Below, in pieces: positions 14,123 through 20,646 of a stretch of DNA of 20,646 nt. Position 1 is the stretch's first letter, and the number at the start of each line of letters is the position of its first letter. The notes below the pieces were generated by a model. The model worked only from the letters and a program-made list of their open reading frames with translations. It did no database searches and was not told the origin of the DNA. A program made the translations under genes and the position numbers. Source of the stretch: CAYZQE01 sp964480635 (GTDB lineage: Bacteria; Pseudomonadota; Gammaproteobacteria; GCA-001735895). The DNA is taken from positions 1 to 20,646 of the forward strand of contig CAYZQE010000039.1 of the NCBI GenBank assembly GCA_964480635.1. Reading direction: 5' to 3'.

Positions 14123-14806
14123 ATGAAAGAACAAAGTCAGGAAATAGTGCAGCAAGTGGAAGGGATGCCAGCAGCTGCTGAAAGTTTAGAGGAGCAAGGT
14201 AAAATAAGTGTTGATGCGGCTCAGTCGTATCGGGCTGGGGCCTATGGTTTGTTGGCGGCATTATTAAGAAGTTCGCCGAATCAGCAAATTATTGACCATA
14301 TTTCATCCTTAGCTAATGAAGGTCAGGAAACTGATGAACTTTCAATGGCTATGTCAGTGTTGGGTTTGGCGGCTAGCCGCTGCGACATTGATGCCATTGA
14401 TGATGAATATCACGCTTTGTTTATCGGTATCGGGAGGGGGGAGTTGGTCCCTTTTGGTTCTTGGTATCTAACCGGGTTTCTAATGGAAAAACCATTAGGA
14501 GTTCTGCGTGATGATTTATCCGAGTTGGGCTTTGAGCGCAGTGAAAACGTCAGTGAACCAGAAGATCATATCGCGGCATTATGTGAAGTGATGGCGTTAA
14601 TGATTGAAGGGCATATTAGCGAAGAAAAAGATGATGATTTTACGGAAATTCAAAAAAACTTTTTTGATACGCACATAGATTCTTGGGCGGATCGCTTTTT
14701 TAGTGATTTAACTACATCAGATTCTGCTGTTTTTTATCGTTCAGTAGGGCGCTTCGGAGTGGCTTTTATGGAGTTCGAAAAACGTTATTTGTCGATGAGT
14801 ATATAA
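14123..14806 (+). CDS. TorD/DmsD-family chaperone for formate dehydrogenase
   Basis: Redox-enzyme maturation chaperone; members bind the Tat signal peptide of molybdoenzymes and keep export waiting until the cofactor is inserted. The all-helical TorD domain begins near residue 33; the signature region EYHALFIGIGRGELVPFGSW is at 95-114 and EPEDHIAALCEVM at 145-157. The likely client is FdhA (and FdhX), encoded just downstream. Length 227 from the ATG at 14123, but residues 1-30 are not typical of the family and a sigma-54-like promoter would start transcription at about 14131. Met15 (14165), preceded by GGAAGGG, is therefore a real alternative start. A hairpin overlaps the stop codon. Confidence 0.88.
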   Translation: MKEQSQEIVQQVEGMPAAAESLEEQGKISVDAAQSYRAGAYGLLAALLRSSPNQQIIDHISSLANEGQETDELSMAMSVLGLAASRCDIDAIDDEYHALFIGIGRGELVPFGSWYLTGFLMEKPLGVLRDDLSELGFERSENVSEPEDHIAALCEVMALMIEGHISEEKDDDFTEIQKNFFDTHIDSWADRFFSDLTTSDSAVFYRSVGRFGVAFMEFEKRYLSMSI

Positions 14807-14821
14807 ATTTTCTGCTCATCG
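14793..14821 (+). repeat. Hairpin across the torD stop codon
   Basis: CGATGAG (14793-14799) pairs with CTCATCG (14815-14821), extended inward by one G-U and one A-U pair; the stop codon TAA (14804-14806) is in the loop. No T-run follows, so it is not a typical terminator. It may stabilise or delimit the downstream fdhXAB message. Confidence 0.45.
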
Positions 14822-14881
14822 TTAATTTAAAAAAAGCAATAAAAGAAAAGCAATATTAATAGTATCTTAGGAGAAGCAAAG

Positions 14882-15085
14882 ATGAGCAAAAAACAAAAAT
14901 TAAGTGAAGGTAGACGCAACTTTTTACGCAGCAGTGCAGCTGTTGGAGCAACAGCCGTAGCGGCAAGCGCTCTGTCAGGTCAGGCAGTTGCGGCAATAGC
15001 AGATGAAGAGGTGAAGCAGCCAGTTAATGAAGGTTATCGAATGACTGATCATATTGCGGCTTACTACAAAGCAGCAGCCTATTAA
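14882..15085 (+). CDS. Small Tat-signal protein of formate dehydrogenase loci (FdhX-like)
   Basis: A 67-residue peptide of the 'formate dehydrogenase region TAT target' type (TIGR02811). It starts with a twin-arginine signal (GRRNFLRSSAA, Arg11-Arg12), a hydrophobic segment rich in Ala, and a likely cleavage after AVA (about residue 37), leaving some 30 residues that end in YRMTDHIAAYYKAAAY, the conserved part of this family. It probably is exported with or stays bound to the formate dehydrogenase as a small subunit or assembly factor; the exact role is not known to me. AGGAG (14869-14873) precedes the ATG by 8 bases. It lies between the chaperone and fdhA. Confidence 0.88.
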   Translation: MSKKQKLSEGRRNFLRSSAAVGATAVAASALSGQAVAAIADEEVKQPVNEGYRMTDHIAAYYKAAAY

Positions 15086-15089
15086 AGCA

Positions 15090-15101
15090 TGTTTATAAAC
15101 A
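15090..15101. repeat. 12-bp perfect palindrome between fdhX and fdhA
   Basis: TGTTTATAAACA is its own reverse complement and lies 4 bases after the fdhX stop and 44 bases before fdhA. It could be a protein operator or weak hairpin; 12-bp palindromes also arise by chance in AT-rich DNA. Confidence 0.35.
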
Positions 15102-15145
15102 CACATTGATAAATAACATTAATTAATATTTCAGAGAGAGCAATT

Positions 15146-18052
15146 ATGAAATTAACTAAAAAGTCTGCTTCCTTAAGCGTAGATGCTTCTGCCTTGATGA
15201 GTCAGGCAACAAAGAAAAATTTGGCGTCAGGAAATGGCGTAACGCGACGAGAGTTTATGCGTAACTCTGGCTTAATGGCTGGTGGCGCTGCGTTAGCAAC
15301 GGGCTTGTCTATGGGGATGATGAAAAAAGCTCATGCCAGCACAATGCCCACTAAAGGAAAGATTAAAGAAGTTAAATCAGTGTGTACGCACTGTTCGGTT
15401 GGTTGCGGCATCATAGCCGAAGTCAGAAATGGTGTTTGGACTGGCCAAGAACCCGCATTCGACCACCCGTTTAATAAAGGTGCACATTGCGCAAAAGGTG
15501 CTTCTGTTCGTGAACACGGACATGGTGAGCGCCGTTTAAAATATCCTACTAAATTGGTTAATGGTAAGTGGAAGAAGATATCTTGGGAGCAAGCTATTGA
15601 TGAGATAGGTGATAAGCTTCTTGATATTCGCAAAACTTCAAGCCCCGACTCTGTTTATTGGCTTGGGTCAGCTAAACACAGTAATGAGCAAGCTTACATG
15701 TTCCGTAAAATGGCGGCTATGTGGGGTACAAATAACGTAGATCATCAAGCGCGTATCTGTCACTCAACTACGGTTGCAGGTGTAGCTAACACTTGGGGCT
15801 ATGGTGCAATGACGAACTCATTAAACGATATTCATAACTCAAAAGCCGTTTTAATGATTGGTTCAAACCCAGCAGAAGCACATCCTGTTGCGTTGCAGCA
15901 TATCTTTGAAGCAAAAGAAAAAAATAATGCACCCATTATCGTTATAGATCCTCGTTTTACACGAACCGCAGCACATGCAGATCATTACATCCGTATCCGT
16001 CCAGGCTCAGATGTTCCTGTTATTTGGGGTATGTTATGGCACATATTTAAAAATGGTTGGGAAGATAAAAAATATATCGAACAACGTGTCTATGGCATGG
16101 AAGACATTAGAAAAGAAGTGGCTAAATGGACACCCGCAGAAGTTGAAAGAGTTTCAGGCGCACCTGAAGAGAAAATTCGCGCAGCAGCAAAAGCGATGGC
16201 CGATAACCGACCTGGTACCTTTATTTGGTGTATGGGTGGCACTCAGCATACAACGGGTAATAATAATACTCGTGCCTATTGTGTGTTTCAGTTAGCGTTA
16301 GGTAACATTGGTGTTGCAGGTGGCGGTGCTAATATTTTCCGTGGCCATGACAACGTACAGGGCGCAACAGACTTAGGTGTGTTAGCTAATACCTTACCTG
16401 GCTACTATGGTTTAAAACCAGGCTCTTGGGCGCATTGGGCTAGAGTATGGGAGTTAGATTTAGATTGGGTGAAAGGTCGATTTGATTCGGGCAGTTACAG
16501 TAAAAGTAAGGACAAGGATGTACCTGTGATGAACACTAAAGGAGTGCCTGTCTCGCGCTGGATTGATGGTGTTTTAGAGGATAAAGAAAACATTGCTCAA
16601 AAAGATGCGATTAAAGCAATGATCTTTTGGGGGCATGCGCCAAACTCGCAAACACGTGGTTTGGAAATGAAAAAAGCAATGGAAAAACTTGATCTATTAG
16701 TGGTTGTTGACCCTTATCCTACTGTGACAGCCATCATGCATGATCGTAAAGACGGTGTGTATTTATTGCCTGCGGCTACTCAATTTGAAACTTATGGTTC
16801 TGTGACAGCAACTAACCGTTCTTTCCAGTGGAGAGATAAGATCATTGATCCATTATTTGAATCGTTACCTGATCATACCATTATGTATAAGTTGGCAAAG
16901 AAACTCGGTTTTGCCGAGCAACTGACTAAAAACATTAAAGTGACTAACGATGAGCCTTTGGTTGAAGATTTAACACGCGAATTTAATAGAGGCATGTGGA
17001 CCATTGGCTACACGGGTCAAAGCCCTGAGCGTCTTAAGTTGCAACAAAAGCATTGGGGTGATTTTGATTACACCAGCTTAAAAGCAGAAGGTGGTAAGTG
17101 TGATGGTGAATTTTACGGGTTGCCATGGCCTTGTTGGGGCACACCAGAAATGAAGCATCCTGGTACGCCTAACCTTTATGACGGCAGCACATCAATTGCC
17201 GAAGGTGGATTAACCTTCCGTGCTCGATTTGGTGTCGAAAGAAATGGACAAAGTCTATTAGCAGATGGTTTTGCATCTAAAGGATCTGAGCTAAAAGATG
17301 GTTATCCTGAATTTAGTGAAAAAGTGCTGAAAAAACTGGGCTGGTGGAAAGACATGACCGCAGTTGAGAAAAAAGCAGCAGTAGGCAGAAACTGGAAAAC
17401 AGATTTATCCGGTGGTATTCAACGTGTTTCCATTAAACATGGCGCAGCACCGTTTGGTAACGCAAAAGCACGAGCCGTCGTTTGGACCTTCCCAGACCCA
17501 GTCCCCATTCATCGTGAACCGCTTTATACCTCGCGTCGTGATCTAGTGACTAAGTATCCAACTTATGAAGATCGCAAATCATTTTGGAGACTACCTACGC
17601 GTTACGCCAGTATTCAAGCCAAAGATTATTCGAAAGACTTCCCTATTATTTTAACATCGGGGCGTTTAGTTGAGTATGAAGGAGGTGGTGACGAAACACG
17701 TTCTAATCCATGGTTAGCTGAATTGCAGCAAGATATGTTTATTGAGATACACCCACGCGATGCCAATGATGCAGGCATCAGAGATGGTGATGATGTTTGG
17801 GTAGAAGGTGCAGAAGGTGCACGAATTAAAGTTAAGGCTCAAGTAACACGTCGAGTCGAAGCAGGTGTTGCCTTTACCCCATTTCACTTTGGTGGACATA
17901 TGGAAGGTAAAGACCTACGAAGCAAATATCCAGCAGGCGCAGACCCATATGTTTTAGGTGAAGCGTGTAATACGATATTTACCTACGGGTATGATTCAGT
18001 CACACAGATGCAAGAAACTAAGTGTTCCTTGTGTAAAATTGTTAAAGCTTAA
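15146..18052 (+). CDS. fdhA: Formate dehydrogenase catalytic subunit (Mo/W-bisMGD, cysteine type)
   Basis: Oxidises formate to CO2 on a molybdenum (or tungsten) bis-MGD centre in the periplasm and passes electrons to FdhB. The N-terminus has a Tat signal (TRREFMRNSG, Arg34-Arg35) with probable cleavage after AHA (62-64). One [4Fe-4S] cluster is bound by Cys80, Cys83, Cys87 and Cys115. The active-site pair is Cys205-His206 in HQARICHSTTVAG; its codon is TGT, so the enzyme is a cysteine and not a selenocysteine form. Molybdopterin-binding (about 125-650) and C-terminal (about 850-960, LTSGRLVEYEGGG) domains follow. Length 968 is normal. Partners are FdhB, FdhC, the TorD-like chaperone and FdhD. 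The ATG is preceded by AGAGAGAG (15133-15140). Confidence 0.96.
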   Translation: MKLTKKSASLSVDASALMSQATKKNLASGNGVTRREFMRNSGLMAGGAALATGLSMGMMKKAHASTMPTKGKIKEVKSVCTHCSVGCGIIAEVRNGVWTGQEPAFDHPFNKGAHCAKGASVREHGHGERRLKYPTKLVNGKWKKISWEQAIDEIGDKLLDIRKTSSPDSVYWLGSAKHSNEQAYMFRKMAAMWGTNNVDHQARICHSTTVAGVANTWGYGAMTNSLNDIHNSKAVLMIGSNPAEAHPVALQHIFEAKEKNNAPIIVIDPRFTRTAAHADHYIRIRPGSDVPVIWGMLWHIFKNGWEDKKYIEQRVYGMEDIRKEVAKWTPAEVERVSGAPEEKIRAAAKAMADNRPGTFIWCMGGTQHTTGNNNTRAYCVFQLALGNIGVAGGGANIFRGHDNVQGATDLGVLANTLPGYYGLKPGSWAHWARVWELDLDWVKGRFDSGSYSKSKDKDVPVMNTKGVPVSRWIDGVLEDKENIAQKDAIKAMIFWGHAPNSQTRGLEMKKAMEKLDLLVVVDPYPTVTAIMHDRKDGVYLLPAATQFETYGSVTATNRSFQWRDKIIDPLFESLPDHTIMYKLAKKLGFAEQLTKNIKVTNDEPLVEDLTREFNRGMWTIGYTGQSPERLKLQQKHWGDFDYTSLKAEGGKCDGEFYGLPWPCWGTPEMKHPGTPNLYDGSTSIAEGGLTFRARFGVERNGQSLLADGFASKGSELKDGYPEFSEKVLKKLGWWKDMTAVEKKAAVGRNWKTDLSGGIQRVSIKHGAAPFGNAKARAVVWTFPDPVPIHREPLYTSRRDLVTKYPTYEDRKSFWRLPTRYASIQAKDYSKDFPIILTSGRLVEYEGGGDETRSNPWLAELQQDMFIEIHPRDANDAGIRDGDDVWVEGAEGARIKVKAQVTRRVEAGVAFTPFHFGGHMEGKDLRSKYPAGADPYVLGEACNTIFTYGYDSVTQMQETKCSLCKIVKA

Positions 18053-18066
18053 TTGAGGATATAAAA

Positions 18067-18663
18067 ATGGCTAGTATGAAATTTTTCTGTGATGCGGAAC
18101 GTTGTATAGAATGCAATGCATGTGTCACGGCTTGTAAAAATGAAAATGAAGTTCCTTGGGGTGTGAACCGTCGCCGTGTTGTCACCATTAAAGATGGTGA
18201 AAAAGGTGAGCGATCTCTATCTGTTGCTTGTATGCATTGTTCTGATGCGCCTTGTGCAGTAGTTTGTCCAGTTGACTGCTTTTACACCACAGATGACGGC
18301 ATCGTTTTACACGATAAAGACACCTGTATTGGTTGTGGTTATTGTTTTTACGCCTGTCCTTTTGGCGCACCACAATTTCCAGAGTCAGGTGCTTTTTCTT
18401 CACGCGGTAAAATGGATAAATGCACCTTCTGTGCGGGTGGCCCATCTGAAACGTTTAGTTCTGATGAGTTCCGTAAATACGGTGCGAATCGAATTGCTGA
18501 AGGTAAATTACCATTGTGTGCAGAAATGTGTTCAACCAAAGCGTTATTAGCGGGTGATGCAGGTATGGTGTCGGATATATATCGAAACCGTATTATTAAC
18601 CGCGGTGCTAGTGCTATGAGTTGGGGTGCCAATTATCAAAGCAGTAGCTTAGACGTTAAATAA
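18067..18663 (+). CDS. fdhB: Formate dehydrogenase iron-sulfur subunit (4x [4Fe-4S])
   Basis: Electron-transfer subunit between FdhA and the membrane cytochrome FdhC. Sixteen cysteines fit four [4Fe-4S] clusters: 13-16-19-23, 55-58-63-67, 87-90-93-97, and 119-122-151-155. There is no signal peptide, so it must be exported bound to Tat-signalled FdhA. Unlike E. coli FdnH (about 294 residues), it is only 198 residues long and lacks a C-terminal membrane anchor, so attachment to the membrane must rely on FdhC. GAGGA (18055-18059) serves the ATG, 14 bases after fdhA. A hairpin with T-run follows (18686-18736). Confidence 0.95.
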   Translation: MASMKFFCDAERCIECNACVTACKNENEVPWGVNRRRVVTIKDGEKGERSLSVACMHCSDAPCAVVCPVDCFYTTDDGIVLHDKDTCIGCGYCFYACPFGAPQFPESGAFSSRGKMDKCTFCAGGPSETFSSDEFRKYGANRIAEGKLPLCAEMCSTKALLAGDAGMVSDIYRNRIINRGASAMSWGANYQSSSLDVK

Positions 18664-18685
18664 GTTTAACCAATAAGTGTATTTT

Positions 18686-18736
18686 AACCGGTTTCATTGC
18701 TTGTCAATTTGAGTAATGGAACTGGTTTTATTTTTT
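18686..18736 (+). terminator. Hairpin and T-tract between fdhB and fdhC
   Basis: AACCGGTTTCATT (18686-18698) pairs with AATGGAACTGGTT (18715-18727) as a 13-bp stem with two G-U pairs and a 16-base loop, followed by TTTTATTTTTT. This looks like an intrinsic terminator or attenuator. As fdhC continues on the same strand 24 bases later, it probably reduces fdhC, moaD and moaE transcription relative to fdhAB; a 3'-end-protecting hairpin is the alternative. Confidence 0.6.
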
Positions 18737-18760
18737 AAATAGATTACAGGTAGAAAATGT

Positions 18761-19813
18761 ATGACAGACTTTAAAATAAAGCATGATAGCTTTATAAAGT
18801 TATTAATCGCTTTTTCAGTAATGATAATGATGTTTTCACCTATTGTTATAAAGGCCGCGCCTACCGAAAGTGGAGCGTCCACCCATAAACCCAATGAGGT
18901 TAAAAACCCAGGTTCTGATTTGTGGCGTGATGTGAGACAGCGTAACGGCTCTAATGTGGGTACAACTCAAGTTAAAGGGGTAGACAGTGCTGTTTTGATT
19001 AATGTTGAAGGGCAGCTTTGGCGGGAACAACGCGTACAGCAAATTATTCCATACAGTGGTTATTTATTGGCTATAACACTGATAGTACTGATCGTATTTA
19101 GATTAATTCGAGGCCAAGTTAAAATAGAGGCAGGTCGATCCGAGAATAAAATTTTACGTTTTAGCTTAAGCCAAAGAACGGTTCACTGGGTCGTGGCAGG
19201 CTTATTTGTTATTTTAGGTTTGACGGGCGTTATTCTGCTATTAGGGCGCACTCTATTGATCCCATTAATGGGTAATAGTGCTTTTTCTTACATCGCATCT
19301 GGCGGAAAACTAGTACATAACTACCTTGGGCCTGTATTTGGAATTGCGTTAATTTTTATGCTATTTCATTTTGTAAAAGGCAATATTATGAACTTTAAAG
19401 ACATAAGTTGGTTTTTAAACGGTGGTGGTATGTTAGGCAAACACGCCAGTGCAGGCCGCTACAATGCAGGTGAAAAATCTTGGTTTTGGCTCGCTATGTG
19501 GGGTGGTGCAGCGATTATTGTTAGTGGCGTCATTTTAGGTTTCCCATACTTTGACCAAACACGCGAAACGATGGCATTTTACCTTGTGGTACATGGTATA
19601 GCGGCGATTGCTGTCTTAGCGGCTGCCTTCGGACATATCTTTATGGGTACAGTAGCAATGGAAGGCGCACTAGAATCAATGACGACAGGATATTGCGATG
19701 AAAACTGGGCTAAAGAACACCATGATCTATGGTATGAAGAAATCAAAGACAACGCGATAAAAAACACACAAGTTGATAACGATACGGCAACACCTGAAGT
19801 ATCAAAAACATAA
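18761..19813 (+). CDS. fdhC: Formate dehydrogenase cytochrome b subunit (gamma)
   Basis: Membrane di-heme cytochrome b that takes electrons from FdhB and reduces quinone. A hydrophobic N-terminal segment (about 11-31, signal peptide or anchor) is followed by a periplasmic stretch and five hydrophobic segments near 97-116, 142-162, 187-206, 242-262 and 274-294. Candidate heme histidines are His142 (RTVHW), His186 (KLVHNY), His203, His279 (VVHGI) and His292 (FGHIFMG). The end motif GALESMTTGYCDENWAKEHH (302-321) is typical of the family. At 350 residues it is longer than E. coli FdnI (217) owing to the N-terminal extension, as in epsilon- and Shewanella-type FdhC. The ATG is weakly served (AGG 10 bases upstream). 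Confidence 0.93.
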   Translation: MTDFKIKHDSFIKLLIAFSVMIMMFSPIVIKAAPTESGASTHKPNEVKNPGSDLWRDVRQRNGSNVGTTQVKGVDSAVLINVEGQLWREQRVQQIIPYSGYLLAITLIVLIVFRLIRGQVKIEAGRSENKILRFSLSQRTVHWVVAGLFVILGLTGVILLLGRTLLIPLMGNSAFSYIASGGKLVHNYLGPVFGIALIFMLFHFVKGNIMNFKDISWFLNGGGMLGKHASAGRYNAGEKSWFWLAMWGGAAIIVSGVILGFPYFDQTRETMAFYLVVHGIAAIAVLAAAFGHIFMGTVAMEGALESMTTGYCDENWAKEHHDLWYEEIKDNAIKNTQVDNDTATPEVSKT

Positions 19814-19832
19814 TAATTATTTTGGAGCTTAG

Positions 19833-20063
19833 ATGAATATTAAGGTGTTGTTTTTTGCCAGCCTGCGAGAATCTATGGGGCGTTCAACGTGCCAAATTGA
19901 TTTAATACATGGCAATACAGTGTCAGATTTATGGACGCTATTAAATGATAACAGCCAAGTTTCTGATACATTGTGTTCGGTAAATGAGCACTATGCATCA
20001 AAAAGCCAACGTTTAGCACATGGTGATGAAGTTGCTTTTTTCCCACCTGTTACAGGAGGGTAA
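19833..20063 (+). CDS. moaD: Molybdopterin synthase small subunit MoaD
   Basis: Ubiquitin-like sulfur carrier; its C-terminal Gly-Gly thiocarboxylate donates sulfur to cyclic pyranopterin monophosphate in molybdopterin synthase with MoaE. The opening IKVLFFASLRESMG (3-16) and the end HGDEVAFFPPVTGG (63-76) are classic. Length 76 is slightly below the usual 81. GGAG (19824-19827) precedes the ATG by 5 bases, and fdhC ends 19 bases upstream, so it is likely in the fdh operon. The codons for the last Thr-Gly-Gly (ACAGGAGGG) also form the ribosome site for moaE. Confidence 0.95.
   Translation: MNIKVLFFASLRESMGRSTCQIDLIHGNTVSDLWTLLNDNSQVSDTLCSVNEHYASKSQRLAHGDEVAFFPPVTGG
20054..20060 (+). promoter_or_regulatory. 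Ribosome binding site that fixes the moaE start
   Basis: AGGAGGG at 20054-20060 lies 8 bases before the GTG at 20069 and decides this start. The same bases encode the essential C-terminal Gly-Gly of MoaD. Confidence 0.75.
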
Positions 20064-20068
20064 AACCT

Positions 20069-20521
20069 GTGGCAGTTGTTATTACTGAACAGTCTTTTAA
20101 TCCTTGGATTGAATTATCGCAATTTGAAACATCACAAAGAAAGAACCAACGATTAGATGCGAAAATTGGAGCTGTAGCCACTTTTGTCGGCACCATGAGA
20201 GACTTTAATGTGGGCGATAGTGTTGAGTCGATGACACTAGAGCATTACCCAAAAATGGTCGATAAGGTATTGGGCGATATTGTTGATGACGCTTATCAAC
20301 AATGGTCTTTACTTGATACGTTTATTGTTCATCGAGTCGGTAAAATTTTACCGTCAGAACCGATTGTTTTAGTGGCTATATGGAGTTCACATAGAAAAGA
20401 TGCCTTTGAGGCTTGTCGATTTGTGATGGAGGAGTTAAAAACAACCGCACCATTTTGGAAAAATGAACAACTACTTGGCGGTAAACAACGTTGGGTTGAA
20501 AGCAATACAAAGGGGTATTAA
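20069..20521 (+). CDS. moaE: Molybdopterin synthase catalytic subunit MoaE
   Basis: Large subunit of molybdopterin synthase, which makes the dithiolene of the cofactor using MoaD. Motifs are GAVATFVGTMRD (34-45), LEHYPKMVDK (57-66), WSSHRKDAFEACRF (105-118) with His108-Arg109, and ELKTTAPFWKNE (122-133) with the active lysines Lys124 and Lys131. Length 150 is the same as E. coli MoaE. The start is GTG at 20069, 5 bases after moaD, with a strong ribosome site inside the end of moaD. A DUF6494 frame begins 2 bases after its stop. Confidence 0.96.
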   Translation: MAVVITEQSFNPWIELSQFETSQRKNQRLDAKIGAVATFVGTMRDFNVGDSVESMTLEHYPKMVDKVLGDIVDDAYQQWSLLDTFIVHRVGKILPSEPIVLVAIWSSHRKDAFEACRFVMEELKTTAPFWKNEQLLGGKQRWVESNTKGY

Positions 20522-20523
20522 AA

Positions 20524-20646
20524 ATGACAGATAAAGATGCACTGAATATGAGTGTTCGAAAGTTTTTAAAAAAAGTAGGGGTGCAATCTCAACGAGAGAT
20601 TGAAGCCGCTGTAATGGCGGCATTAGACGATGGACGAATGACAGAA
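20524..20646 (+). CDS. DUF6494 family protein (5' part, cut by window end)
   Basis: The first 41 codons of a gene that runs off the window. The translation MTDKDALNMSVRKFLKKVGV, with SQREIEAAVMAALDDG following, resembles small DUF6494 proteins, which I recall as about 70 residues and of unknown function. AAAGGGG (20509-20515) is 8 bases before the ATG and only 2 bases separate it from moaE, so it is in the same operon. The stop codon is not in the window. Confidence 0.7.
   Translation, partial: MTDKDALNMSVRKFLKKVGVQSQREIEAAVMAALDDGRMTE

Noticed and set aside
14016..14261. Minus-strand frame of 81 codons over the ferredoxin-torD junction
   Set aside because: It overlaps the well-supported chaperone gene and the sigma-54-like site, and shows no family resemblance.
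14832..14854. Direct repeat AAAAGCAAT twice before fdhX
   Set aside because: Short, A-rich and adjacent to the ribosome site; it is most likely compositional.
15758..15760. Possible selenocysteine codon in fdhA
   Set aside because: The codon is TGT (cysteine), and the reading frame is intact over 968 codons without internal TGA.
1..20646. tRNA, rRNA, CRISPR arrays, insertion sequences or attachment sites
   Set aside because: Nothing with the required structure, spaced repeats or transposase-like coding was seen; the gaps between genes are too short for most of these.

Overview
The window is a stretch of bacterial chromosome, AT-rich by eye (roughly 40% GC), almost certainly from a gammaproteobacterium. 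The gene order lepA-lepB-DUF4845-rnc-era-recO-pdxJ-acpS is the classical gammaproteobacterial block, and LepB, Era and the DUF4845 protein are of the types seen there. I cannot name the genus with confidence; a marine, Thiotrichales/Cycloclasticus-like lineage is only a guess. I see no rRNA, tRNA, CRISPR array or mobile element.

Region 1 (1-6893, + strand) is the housekeeping block: a 303-base leader with two hairpins and a candidate promoter, then eight tightly packed genes. They encode LepA/EF4, signal peptidase I, a DUF4845 membrane protein, RNase III, Era, RecO, PdxJ and AcpS. Several use non-ATG starts (rnc TTG, recO GTG, acpS GTG) and overlap the preceding stop codon or lie close to it.

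Region 2 (6890-10896, - strand) converges on acpS with a 4-base overlap. Read from its promoter it runs moaA, fdhD, an HTH plus periplasmic-binding-protein-like regulator, moaC, DUF1244, DUF3144. It makes molybdenum cofactor (MoaA, MoaC), delivers sulfur to formate dehydrogenase (FdhD), and carries a putative one-component regulator.

Region 3 (11199-20646, + strand) is a formate dehydrogenase locus: DUF3305, DUF3306, a multi-cluster ferredoxin, a possible 27-residue micro-ORF, a TorD-like chaperone, the small Tat-signal protein FdhX, FdhA (Tat-exported, cysteine-type molybdenum/tungsten enzyme), FdhB (four [4Fe-4S] clusters), FdhC (membrane cytochrome b), then MoaD and MoaE (molybdopterin synthase) and the start of a DUF6494 protein. 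Together regions 2 and 3 hold the enzyme, its chaperone and cysteine-desulfurase partner, and much of the cofactor pathway. Formate oxidised in the periplasm would feed electrons through FdhB and FdhC to quinone.

The most interesting signal is regulatory. The intergenic region between moaA and DUF3305 contains three copies of ATTGCTAG, each placed so that a GG lies exactly 10 bases before the GC: the -24/-12 geometry of sigma-54 promoters. Two are back to back (facing moaA and facing the fdh operon) and form a 9-bp inverted repeat; the third sits 25 nt plus a ribosome binding site ahead of DUF3305. A fourth, nearly perfect match (AGGCACGGGTATTGCT) lies just before the TorD-like gene. This suggests that the whole formate dehydrogenase and cofactor regulon is sigma-54 dependent, with an unseen enhancer-binding protein. 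Hairpins at the torD/fdhX and fdhB/fdhC junctions may adjust the expression of individual subunits.
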